A stretch of 64,000 nucleotides of DNA from Opitutaceae bacterium (lineage in GTDB: Bacteria > Verrucomicrobiota > Verrucomicrobiia > Opitutales > Opitutaceae). The notes under the pieces are model-generated. The model worked only from the letters and a program-made list of their open reading frames with translations. It did not search any database and was not told the DNA's origin. Numbering within the stretch: the stretch's first letter is position 1; each line of letters starts with the position of its first letter. Shown here in pieces: positions 54,451-62,310 of the stretch. The position numbers were made by a program, and so were the translations under genes. Location: assembly GCA_016795565.1 (NCBI GenBank), contig JAEUGW010000013.1, positions 1 to 64,000 of the forward strand. The letters run 5' to 3'.

Positions 54451-54829
54451 TTACTCGCGTTTCTCCAGTGGCTCAAGCAGCCGCGCGGGATCGGATTTGG
54501 CCGGTTCGGCTGGAATCCGATAGAGAAAATTATCGGGATGGTCGGGCGGAAACGGTGTGAGCATGACATCATCGGCCCCTTCCTTCCGGCGCTCATTCAA
54601 CTCCCGAATCTCCTGATTGAGAATTTCGATCAGCCGATCCTGATGCTCCTCCCGCTTGCGGCGCTCCTATTCATCCATCTTCGGCTGCAGCGAAATGATC
54701 GCCGGCAGCCGCCTCGCCTGCTCAGTGGTCACGATCGCTTTATCGCTTGGCTGCCGCCAATGATAGACCGCCGCAAAAAACCGCAAAGAGCCCCCACGCG
54801 GTCAGCAGATTGCGCGTCGAGACTTCCAT
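54451..54829 (-). pseudogene. Broken small membrane-anchored protein gene
   Basis: Reading from the ATG at 54829 gives MEVSTRNLLTAWGLFAV, a short membrane helix, then the frame is lost at a run of six T (54775-54780 as A on +). With one base fewer it continues AAVYHWRQPSDKAIVTTEQ and reaches LQPKMDE, where TAG (54667-54669) interrupts. After that the frame is open and protein-like (ERRKREEHQDRLIEILNQ ... EPLEKRE) to TAA. Two lesions make it a pseudogene. It lies 16 bases after the DUF4380 gene, on the same strand. Confidence 0.75.
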
Positions 54830-54844
54830 GGCGATTGATCCGGT

Positions 54845-55747
54845 TTAGAAAAGCGCGCGCAATGCCTTCGGGGTCGGCGCGGACTTCGCGTCGGCCAGCA
54901 GCCAGGTCTCGCGGTGCTTCAAGACGGCGCCTGGCTTGAGGGTCGCGAAGGCGCCCATCGTCTCCATCTCGACCATGAAATTCTTCGGGCCGACGTAGAG
55001 AGCGAGGTTGGTGCCGAGCGGATAGTTGCCCGCGGGGTCGATGGGCGCGTGCTTGGCGAATAAAAGTTTCTGGGCCGGGTTGTGCCAGGCGATGATGCCG
55101 GCGTCGGCCTTGAGCATGCGCTTGTTCTCCCGGCCGGAGGGTTTGAGCACCAGCGCGTCCTTCGTGCAGCCGAACTGCTGGTCGTCGAAGCCCACGCCGC
55201 CGTGCCCGCCGCCCCAGGTGCGGAAGCTCACGATCGTCGCGTAGTCCCACGATGAACCATCGCCGAGTGGCAGCGTGTAGGTCGAACCCTTCGACGGCAC
55301 CGTGCAGGTCAGCGCCCAGAGCCCGCCGCTCCAGAGCATGTCGCTTTCGTTGCGCAGGAAATGGTCGAGGGTCACGCGGCCGTCGGCCGTCGCGGTCACC
55401 GTGATGCCGCGGCGCGTCTTGTGTATCGGATCGAGCGCGCCGGTGACCGTGAAACCTTTGGCTGAGGCCTTCACGGTGCACGGCTCGTTGTCGGTCGCGT
55501 AGGTCTCCTCGGCCTCGTCGGCACCCGGGCGCGCGGCCCAGAGTCGGTGTCCGCCCATGAGGTCCCACTGCCCGCGCCGGTATTTGCCCGGTGCCCACAT
55601 CAGGAGGTTCGGACCGCCCGGCCGGCCGAAGAAGGCGATGCGCGGGCCCTTGGCCGTGAGGGCGACCAGGCGCAGGTCGCGCGTGCGCAGCTCGATCGCG
55701 TCGAGGCCTTCGAATTGGATCCGCGAGATGACCGGCTTGGTTTTCAT
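54845..55747 (-). CDS. DUF4380-like carbohydrate-related protein
   Basis: A 300-residue all-beta protein with no signal sequence. It has galactose-mutarotase-like traits, for example RTRDLRLVALTAKGPRIAFFGRPGG at the start and a central WSGGLWALT, fitting the DUF4380 family found in sugar-degradation loci of Verrucomicrobiota and Planctomycetes. Catalytic residues are not identified. It may epimerise or recognise a sugar. Last intact gene of the catabolic operon. Confidence 0.7.
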   Translation of the reverse strand: MKTKPVISRIQFEGLDAIELRTRDLRLVALTAKGPRIAFFGRPGGPNLLMWAPGKYRRGQWDLMGGHRLWAARPGADEAEETYATDNEPCTVKASAKGFTVTGALDPIHKTRRGITVTATADGRVTLDHFLRNESDMLWSGGLWALTCTVPSKGSTYTLPLGDGSSWDYATIVSFRTWGGGHGGVGFDDQQFGCTKDALVLKPSGRENKRMLKADAGIIAWHNPAQKLLFAKHAPIDPAGNYPLGTNLALYVGPKNFMVEMETMGAFATLKPGAVLKHRETWLLADAKSAPTPKALRALF

Positions 55748-55813
55748 GGGCGAGCCGCACGCTTGAGGCGCGGGTGCCGCCACGCAAACCGGGAATCTGC
55801 TTCCCGCCAGCTC

Positions 55814-56773
55814 TCAGGGCACGAGCCGGTTGGCCGGTTTCTCGCCGCGCAGGACCCGCACCGCCTCCTCCGCTGCCATGCGCTGGAGGCGGGGCACGCT
55901 GGCCTGGCTGAACCAGGCGGTGTGCGAGGTGAGGATGGTGTTCGGCGCGAACCGCAGCGGGTGATCGACGGGCAGCGGCTCCTGCTCAAAGACATCCAGG
56001 CCCGCGCCGGCGAGGCGCCCGGCCTGCAGGTGGCCGGCCAGCGCGGCCGTGTCGATCAGGCCGCCGCGCGAGGTGTTGATGAGAACCGCCTCCGGGCGGA
56101 GCTGCGCGAGGGTCGCGGCGTTGACGAAATGCCGCGTGTCGTCCGTCAAGGGCAGGTGCATGGAGAGGATGCCCGCCTCGGCGAACAGCTGCTCCTTGGT
56201 CAGGCGGCGGACCTCCGCCGCGCGGAAAACCTCGTCCGGCACGTAAGGATCGTAGGCGGCGCGCGCAAAGCCGAAGGCCTTGGCGCGCGTGTGCACGGCG
56301 CGGGCGATGCGGCCGAAGCCGGCGGTGGCGAAGGTCGTGGCGCCGAACGCGGGCACCGGTCCCGGCGGCACAATCTTCCAGGTGCCGGCCTGGGTGCGGG
56401 CATGGGTTTGCGGGAGCTGCCGGGCCAGGGCCAGCGCGAGGGCCAGGGTGTGATCGGCCACCTCCTCGATGCAGTAGTCAGGCACGTTGCAGCAGGCCAC
56501 GTTGCGGGCCGCCGGCGCGCGGTAGTCGAGATTGTCCACCCCGATGCCGTAGCGGACGGCCACCCGCAGGTCCGGCAGGGCGGCAAACACCGCCGCGGTG
56601 ACGGGGGCCCATTGCACCAGCAGGCCGGCGGCCCCGCAGGCGCGGGCGGCGCTCACGACCTCGTCGGCGGTCTTGCATTGCGCCTCGACGAGGCGGAAGC
56701 CGGCGGCCTCGATCACCGCGCGCTCGCGGTCGAGATTGGGAAAGCCGTGGTCGGTGATGAGGATGGTCGTCAT
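55814..56773 (-). CDS. D-2-hydroxyacid dehydrogenase
   Basis: A 319-residue NAD-dependent dehydrogenase of the phosphoglycerate-dehydrogenase group. The dinucleotide site is AGFGRIARAVHTRAKAFGF, with Ala in place of the third Gly. Catalytic Arg (INTSRGGLID), Glu (FEQEPLPVDHPL) and His (LTSHTAW) are present. It would reduce or oxidise a 2-hydroxyacid produced in sugar breakdown. Its ATG overlaps the TGA of the preceding gene. Confidence 0.9.
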   Translation of the reverse strand: MTTILITDHGFPNLDRERAVIEAAGFRLVEAQCKTADEVVSAARACGAAGLLVQWAPVTAAVFAALPDLRVAVRYGIGVDNLDYRAPAARNVACCNVPDYCIEEVADHTLALALALARQLPQTHARTQAGTWKIVPPGPVPAFGATTFATAGFGRIARAVHTRAKAFGFARAAYDPYVPDEVFRAAEVRRLTKEQLFAEAGILSMHLPLTDDTRHFVNAATLAQLRPEAVLINTSRGGLIDTAALAGHLQAGRLAGAGLDVFEQEPLPVDHPLRFAPNTILTSHTAWFSQASVPRLQRMAAEEAVRVLRGEKPANRLVP

Positions 56774-57570
56774 GGGTTGGCCGGGGAAGCTGGCGGATTG
56801 GGGGCCAGATAGTCGTGCAGGATTTCCCCGCGTTCGAGGGTAAACTCCGCGCGCCAGTAGTAGGCGTTGCCGGTCTCCTGCACCGGCAGGAGATGGAGCG
56901 GCGCCTGCATGTTGGGCCGGATCTCCACCGAGCAGAGGTCGGTCCAGCACTCGTGGACGGTCAGCGCCTTCAGCCGCCGGCTGGTGAGCTGCCGGAGGGC
57001 ATCCCGCCCGTCGATCTGGGGCACGACCTTGTAGTTTAGGTTGAGGCTGAAGTCGAAGGTGGCGCGCTTCAGGTCGGCGAGGTCGCCGCGCCGGTGCTTG
57101 TAGGGCATCGTGCCGGTCAGCACGTCAATGCCGTTGCGCTCGAGCACGCCGACGATGAGGTCGCCGCGGGTTTCCACGCGCGGGTTGGCCCATTTCTTGG
57201 GCTGGCCGTGCACCTCGCGGCCCTGGGCCAGGCCGCCGTCGGAGTTGAGGAACAGGAAGGGCGAGAAGCCGCCCTGCGCGCGGCCGGGCAGCTCCGCGCC
57301 GAGCATGACATTGCATTCGCCGTAGCGGCCGAGCCACTCGACATCCCCCATGTTGTAGAGGTGCACCAGCACCCAGTCGCTCGTCGGCACCAGCGGGGCG
57401 GGCAGGAGCCGGCGCACGGCCTCCGCCGTCGTGCGGTAGCTGAGCGTGAGCACGGTGACATCGCGGAAGGTGAAGGGAAAGGGCGCGGACAGCGGCGCCG
57501 CCAAGGGCGTGCTCCACGCGTGCAGCGGATCAGCAAGATGGCCGGGCTGGCCGGGGGTGGCGGGGTTCAT
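56770..57570 (-). CDS. Acetoacetate-decarboxylase-fold protein
   Basis: A 266-residue protein of the acetoacetate decarboxylase superfamily: PFTFRDVTVLTLSYRTT, VLVHLYNMGDVEWLGRYGECNVMLGA, and HGQPKKWANPRV, where the Lys of PKK is the expected Schiff-base residue. Members include decarboxylases and aldolase-dehydratases. In this operon it may act on the keto-acid made by the dehydratase; the exact reaction is unknown. It overlaps neighbouring genes at both ends. Confidence 0.82.
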   Translation of the reverse strand: MNPATPGQPGHLADPLHAWSTPLAAPLSAPFPFTFRDVTVLTLSYRTTAEAVRRLLPAPLVPTSDWVLVHLYNMGDVEWLGRYGECNVMLGAELPGRAQGGFSPFLFLNSDGGLAQGREVHGQPKKWANPRVETRGDLIVGVLERNGIDVLTGTMPYKHRRGDLADLKRATFDFSLNLNYKVVPQIDGRDALRQLTSRRLKALTVHECWTDLCSVEIRPNMQAPLHLLPVQETGNAYYWRAEFTLERGEILHDYLAPNPPASPANP

Positions 57571-58694
57571 CAGATTTGGTATTTTTCGACGACGGATTCG
57601 CGCACGGTGACGCCGAGCCCGGGGGTGGAGCGCACGGCGATGACGCCGCCTTCCACCAGCCACGGGTCCTCGACGAGCTCGTGCTGCATGGGATTGGGAT
57701 GGGGCTTGTGGTCGAAGGTGAGCGCGTGGGTGGAGGCCGCCTGCACCGCGATGCCGGCGGCGGTGCACAGCGCGCTGCTCCACGTGTGCAGGCTGAACGG
57801 CTTGTTCTCGGCCTCCAGCAGCCGGATGATCGCCATGGTGCCGGTGATGCCCTGGGTGCGGGCCGGGTCCATCTGCACGACATCGGCGGCGCCGTAGCGG
57901 AGCAGGCGGCGGTAACCCTCCAGGTTCCATTCCTGCTCGCCGGTGCCGATGGCGGTGTCGGTCAGCGCCCGCAGCGCGACATGGCCCTCCAGGTCCGACG
58001 GCGGCAGCGGCTCCTCGATCCACCGCAGCCGGTAGGGCGCGAAGTCGCGGCACCGCTGCGCCGCCGTCTTCACATCCCAGCGCGTGCGGGCGGCCAGCGC
58101 ATCGACCACGAGATCCACCTTGTCGCCGATGGCATCCCGCGCCGCCGCGACCAGCGCGATGTCCTGCGCGCGGTCCTGGCCGAAAACATTGTCCGGCCGC
58201 GAGCCCCAGCCGCCCTTCACGTAGCGGTAGCCGGCGGCGGCGAACCCGCGGAACTCCGCCAGGTTCCACTCGAACCGGTCCATGTCGAAATGGATGCAGG
58301 CGCAGGGCACGACCGCATCGCGGACCTTGCCGCCGAGCAGCGACCACACGGGCTGTTGCAGGATGCGGCCCTTCAGATCCCACAGGGCGATATCCACCGC
58401 GCTCAGCGCCAGCGCCGCGATGCCCTGCGGGCCATACCACCAGACGTGCCGCCGCAGGCGGGCGTGCAGGCCGGCGACATCCAGCGGATCCTGGTCCTGC
58501 AGCAGCGGGGCGAAATCCTCCCGCACGACCGCCTCCGTGGCGCGGCAGGCCCCGATGAACATCGTGATGGCCTCGCCCCAGCCGACATGGCCGCTGTCGG
58601 TGGCGATCCGCACGAGTGTCAGCAGCCGCAGCCGGTTGTGGTCGTGCGGCTCGGGATAACGGACGGTGATGGCGCGGACGGTGGTGATCTTCAT
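57570..58694 (-). CDS. Enolase-superfamily sugar acid dehydratase
   Basis: A 374-residue mandelate-racemase-type enolase-superfamily enzyme. Metal ligands follow the family order: D in DLVVDALAA, E in RWIEEPL and E in IGTGEQEWN; the His-Asp pair region is LHTWSSA. The usual KxK base motif reads YVKGGWG, so only one Lys is kept. It probably dehydrates a sugar acid to a 2-keto-3-deoxy acid. The ATG at 58694 follows the SDR stop by about 20 bases. Confidence 0.88.
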   Translation of the reverse strand: MKITTVRAITVRYPEPHDHNRLRLLTLVRIATDSGHVGWGEAITMFIGACRATEAVVREDFAPLLQDQDPLDVAGLHARLRRHVWWYGPQGIAALALSAVDIALWDLKGRILQQPVWSLLGGKVRDAVVPCACIHFDMDRFEWNLAEFRGFAAAGYRYVKGGWGSRPDNVFGQDRAQDIALVAAARDAIGDKVDLVVDALAARTRWDVKTAAQRCRDFAPYRLRWIEEPLPPSDLEGHVALRALTDTAIGTGEQEWNLEGYRRLLRYGAADVVQMDPARTQGITGTMAIIRLLEAENKPFSLHTWSSALCTAAGIAVQAASTHALTFDHKPHPNPMQHELVEDPWLVEGGVIAVRSTPGLGVTVRESVVEKYQI

Positions 58695-58713
58695 GGGAGC
58701 AAGGTGGCGGCCG

Positions 58714-59499
58714 TCAGCACGTGAACTGGAAACCGCCGCACACGTTGATGGTCTGGCCGGTGATGAAGGCCGCCCCGTCGCCGGCGAGGAAAACGATGAG
58801 GTTCGCGACATCCTCGGGCGTGCCGAGGCGCTGCAAGGGCGTGGCCTTGGTCCAGCCCGCCACCAGGTCCGCCGGGGTCTTGCCGGTGAGCGCGGCCAGC
58901 TCGCGGAAACTCTGCTCCCACAGCGGCGTGAGCACCACGGCCGGGCAGACGTTGTTGGCGGTCACGTTGCGTGCGCCGTAGGCGAGCGCGAGCGACTCCG
59001 TGACGCTGGCCACGGCCGCCTTCGCGGCGGCGTAGTGGGCCGAGAGGGCGCGGCCCTTGCGCCCGGCGTTGGAGCCGAGGTTGATGATGCGCCCGCCCCG
59101 GGCCGGATCGACCTGCTCCGCGAAGGCCTGGCTGAGCAGGAACAGCGCGCGCAGGTCGATCTCCTGCACCTCGTCCCATTCCTCGGCCGAGATGTTGCCG
59201 AGCTGGTTGAAGTGGCAGACGCCGGCCGAGTTGACCAGCACGTCGAGCGGGCCGGTCTGCGCCGCCTCCGCGATCACGGCGGCGGCCGCTTCCGCCGGGC
59301 GCAGGTCGCGCACGATGGCGCGATGCGGCCCGGCGGCGGCCACCGGCAGCCCGGCGAGCGCGCCGGCCAGCTTGTCCGCGTTGCGGTCCACGGCGATGAT
59401 GCGCGCACCGCCGGCCGCGAACTGGCGGGCGGCGGCGAGTCCAAACCCGCTGCCGGCCCCGGTGATGACAATGTTCTTTCCTGCGAAACTGGTGGACAT
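58714..59499 (-). CDS. Short-chain dehydrogenase/reductase (SDR 1)
   Basis: A 261-residue NAD(P)-dependent SDR: TGAGSGFG cofactor motif (residues 13-20), NSAG, and the catalytic YAAAK. Third gene of the operon. Likely oxidises a sugar or a sugar acid; substrate unknown. Confidence 0.92.
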   Translation of the reverse strand: MSTSFAGKNIVITGAGSGFGLAAARQFAAGGARIIAVDRNADKLAGALAGLPVAAAGPHRAIVRDLRPAEAAAAVIAEAAQTGPLDVLVNSAGVCHFNQLGNISAEEWDEVQEIDLRALFLLSQAFAEQVDPARGGRIINLGSNAGRKGRALSAHYAAAKAAVASVTESLALAYGARNVTANNVCPAVVLTPLWEQSFRELAALTGKTPADLVAGWTKATPLQRLGTPEDVANLIVFLAGDGAAFITGQTINVCGGFQFTC

Positions 59500-59518
59500 G
59501 GCGAAGGTCGGGCGGGGG

Positions 59519-60322
59519 TCAGCCGATCACGAGGGAGGGATGGCGTTGGGCGAGGGCCGGATCGTAGAGCGGCAGCACGAGGTCGCATTCGCGCGCGAGG
59601 CGGGCATAGAGGTGGTGATGCTCCTCCAGCGATTCGGACAAGCCGAGCGGGATGCGCTCCTCGAAGTTGCGGTAGCAGAAAATGGCGTCGGTCAGCGCGA
59701 CCCGTCCGGCGGCCGTGGGCACCACGAAGCACAGGCTGGAGCGGTGGTGCGCGCCGCAGAACCAGGCGCGCAGTCCGGGCAGGGGCTCGCTGGTCTCATC
59801 CGGCAGGAGGGAAATCCGGCCGGCCGCCTCCATGACCAGGTGGCGGAGCACGTCCGGGGGGAACACGATGTCGCGCGGCAGCTGCGGCACGGCCGGGTCG
59901 GGCGCGTGGAAATCAATCCACCCGCGGCGGGCCAGGTGCAGGCGCGCGCCGGGAAACTGGTCGAGCCCGCCCGTGGCGTAGGCCGTGAGCGGCGTGACGA
60001 ACACATCGGTGATGCTGGCGGGATCAATGCCCCGGGCGCGCAGCGCGGGGATGATCCGCTGCTCGGGCCGGACCACGGGCACGTGTCCCTCCTCGCCGGT
60101 CGCGCTGCGGGCCCACGCGGTCCAGTGATCGTGCAGGCGCTGGAAAGCGGCGCCGGCGGGGAAGCCGGTGTTGAGCAGCGCGCGACGGCCGCCGCCCTCG
60201 ATGACAAAAGCCCAGAAGGTGAGCGGCACCCAGCCGTGGAGCTGCGTCATCCAGTAAACCTCGGCGGCCGGCACGCGGGTTTCGCCCATGGGCAGCGCGG
60301 TGATGCGATAGAGGGTGGACAT
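59519..60322 (-). CDS. Metallo-beta-lactamase-fold protein without metal ligands
   Basis: A 267-residue protein with the lactonase-like metallo-beta-lactamase layout (LLNTGFP; DVFVTPLTAYATGGLDQFPGARLHL; LTDAIFCYRN). The zinc motif HxHxDHxGG is replaced by PLTAYATGG, and the later GH is GAHHRSS. The usual zinc chemistry is therefore unlikely, although the fold and the final Asp remain. In a sugar pathway a lactonase would be expected here. It may be an inactive relative or use another mechanism. Confidence 0.7.
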   Translation of the reverse strand: MSTLYRITALPMGETRVPAAEVYWMTQLHGWVPLTFWAFVIEGGGRRALLNTGFPAGAAFQRLHDHWTAWARSATGEEGHVPVVRPEQRIIPALRARGIDPASITDVFVTPLTAYATGGLDQFPGARLHLARRGWIDFHAPDPAVPQLPRDIVFPPDVLRHLVMEAAGRISLLPDETSEPLPGLRAWFCGAHHRSSLCFVVPTAAGRVALTDAIFCYRNFEERIPLGLSESLEEHHHLYARLARECDLVLPLYDPALAQRHPSLVIG

Positions 60323-60338
60323 GGCGAAAAGGATTGGT

Positions 60339-61112
60339 TCAGAGCTGCGCGTTCCAGCCGCCATCGACGGTCACGGTCGCGCCGGTGACGTAGTCGGAGG
60401 AGGCCGCGCAAAAAAACCGCAAGGCCGACGCCAGGTCCTCCGGCCGGCCCAGCCGGCCGCGCGGGCAGTTCTTCAGCCACGCGCCGACGGCCGCCGTGTC
60501 CCGGGAGGCCGCGTCATTGATGTCGGTGTGGATCCAGCCCGGCGCGATGCAGTTGACCGTGATCGCATGCGGCGCGAGCTCGATGGCCATGCCCTGCGCG
60601 AGCAGCGCCAGCCCGCCCTTGGTGGCGCAATAGTGGGTCTGCGTGGCATTGGAGCGGAACGCGCCGACGCTCGTGGTGAAGACGATGCGCCCGCCCCTGC
60701 CCTGCGCGACCATCAGCCGCGCCGCCTCCTGCCCGACATAAAATCCGGCATCCAGGTTGACGGCGGCATGGCGCCGCCAGCTCGTGTCCGTCAATTCGAG
60801 AAACGGCGCGAAGGCGCAGATGCCGGCGTTGCTGACCAGGATGTCGAGGCCGCCGAGCAATTCGCCGGCGGCCCGCACCATGGCCCGGGCCGCAGCGGGA
60901 TCGCCGACATCCGCCGCGAGCGGATGGATCTTCGTCCCGCTTTCCCGGGCCAGTGCGCGGGCTTCGGCCCCGGCCCTGGCCTCGTCGGCAAAATGGTTGA
61001 TCACCACGTCGCATCCGGCCGCGGCCAGCGTGCGGGCGAACGCCAGGCCGATGCCGCGTGAGCCGCCGGTGACGAGCGCGCGTTTGCCGTGGAGTGGGAG
61101 CGTTGCGTCCAT
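60339..61112 (-). CDS. Short-chain dehydrogenase/reductase (SDR 2)
   Basis: A 257-residue SDR: TGGSRGIG (residues 15-22), NAG, catalytic YCATK and the C-terminal VTVDGGWNAQL. First gene of the operon, divergent from the AraC regulator with 86 bases between. The family includes sugar dehydrogenases and 2-keto-3-deoxy-acid dehydrogenases. Confidence 0.92.
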   Translation of the reverse strand: MDATLPLHGKRALVTGGSRGIGLAFARTLAAAGCDVVINHFADEARAGAEARALARESGTKIHPLAADVGDPAAARAMVRAAGELLGGLDILVSNAGICAFAPFLELTDTSWRRHAAVNLDAGFYVGQEAARLMVAQGRGGRIVFTTSVGAFRSNATQTHYCATKGGLALLAQGMAIELAPHAITVNCIAPGWIHTDINDAASRDTAAVGAWLKNCPRGRLGRPEDLASALRFFCAASSDYVTGATVTVDGGWNAQL

Positions 61113-61198
61113 GGGGCTGAACTGCGACGCATCCTCCTCTCCGGCTCGCGGGAAGACCACCCGGCAGATGGGCCGTTTTGCGACAAAACCGGCTTGGA

Positions 61199-62074
61199 AT
61201 GCGTCACGTCCCGAAATACTGCTGGGCGGTGAGCCGCGCCGTCGGATTTGCCTATCCTCCCGTGTCGGGCGCCGATGTGCGCCGCGAAATCTACGTCACC
61301 AGCGTCGGGCGGCTGCGCTATGCGGCGGGGCAGGCGTATCCCTGCCCGGGCCATCCGGCGGAATACGGTTTCGACTGGCAGCGCGGCCGGGCGCTCGGAG
61401 ATTTTGCGCTGGTGCTGCTGGAGGCCGGCCGGGGCGAGTATGAGGACCGCACGCTGGGCCGCGTCGCGTGGAAGGCGGGGGAACTGCTGCTGCTGCCGCC
61501 CGGCGTCTGGCACCGCTATCGTCCGCAGCGCGCGGTGGGCTGGACGGAATCCTGGCTGTGCGTGAACGGCGACTATCTGCATCGCCTGCGTGCCAAGGGG
61601 ATTTTTCCGCGCGGCGCGCTGCTTCGGCAGCTGCGGGACCACCGCGCCTATGGCCGGGCCCTGGCCGCCGTGCAGGCCCTGGCCGGCGGCGGCAACACCC
61701 TCCGGCTGGCGGCGGCGGCGCTGGATTGCGTGGCCCTCGCGGTGGAGGCCGACGAGGTGCGCCACCGCGGCCCGAGCGGGGCCGCGAGCGATGATGCGCT
61801 GCTTAATCTCGCGCTCGACCACATCTGGCTGAACAGCCACCGCCCGCTCACGGCCGGCAGCCTCGCCGACACGCTGGGCCAGACCCGGCGAACCCTGGAA
61901 CGCCGCTTCGCGCTGCATCACGAGCGCACCATCGCGGAGGAAATCAAGTGGTGCCGCCTGCAGCGGGCCCGGCTGCTGATCGCCGAGAGCCAGATGTCGC
62001 TCAAGGAAATCGGCTTCGCCGCCGGATTCGGCGGCGCCCAGCGCCTGCGCCGGGCCTTGCACGCGTCCGGCTGA
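61199..62074 (+). CDS. AraC-family transcriptional regulator
   Basis: A 291-residue regulator with a cupin-like sensor domain (FALVLLEAGRGEYE; LLLLPPGVWHRY) and a C-terminal double helix-turn-helix (LADTLGQTRRTLERRF; MSLKEIGFAAGFGG). It probably senses the sugar and controls the divergent catabolic operon and the rhamnosidase. ATG at 61199; a TTG seven codons earlier is possible. Confidence 0.9.
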   Translation: MRHVPKYCWAVSRAVGFAYPPVSGADVRREIYVTSVGRLRYAAGQAYPCPGHPAEYGFDWQRGRALGDFALVLLEAGRGEYEDRTLGRVAWKAGELLLLPPGVWHRYRPQRAVGWTESWLCVNGDYLHRLRAKGIFPRGALLRQLRDHRAYGRALAAVQALAGGGNTLRLAAAALDCVALAVEADEVRHRGPSGAASDDALLNLALDHIWLNSHRPLTAGSLADTLGQTRRTLERRFALHHERTIAEEIKWCRLQRARLLIAESQMSLKEIGFAAGFGGAQRLRRALHASG

Positions 62075-62310
62075 AGTGGCCGGCCGCGTTGCCCGCCGCA
62101 TGGCGCAGGGCGGGCGGCAGGAGCCGCGCGCTTCCCAAATGAGACAGGGAAATTCCCTGAATTTTCATTTCGTGAGACTTGCCACGAAAATCCCGTCTGC
62201 CACTACGTGAACGGCCTCCCCTGCCCGGCCCGGGAACATCAATCCGTGATTGAATCCCCGGCCGCCTCACCCCGCACGATCCCGTGCCCGCCCTCCCGAG
62301 AAGCCTGCTC

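Noticed and set aside
54538..54939. + strand open frame before the DUF4380 gene
   Set aside because: It is antisense to the broken small gene and has low-complexity Arg/Pro-rich translation.
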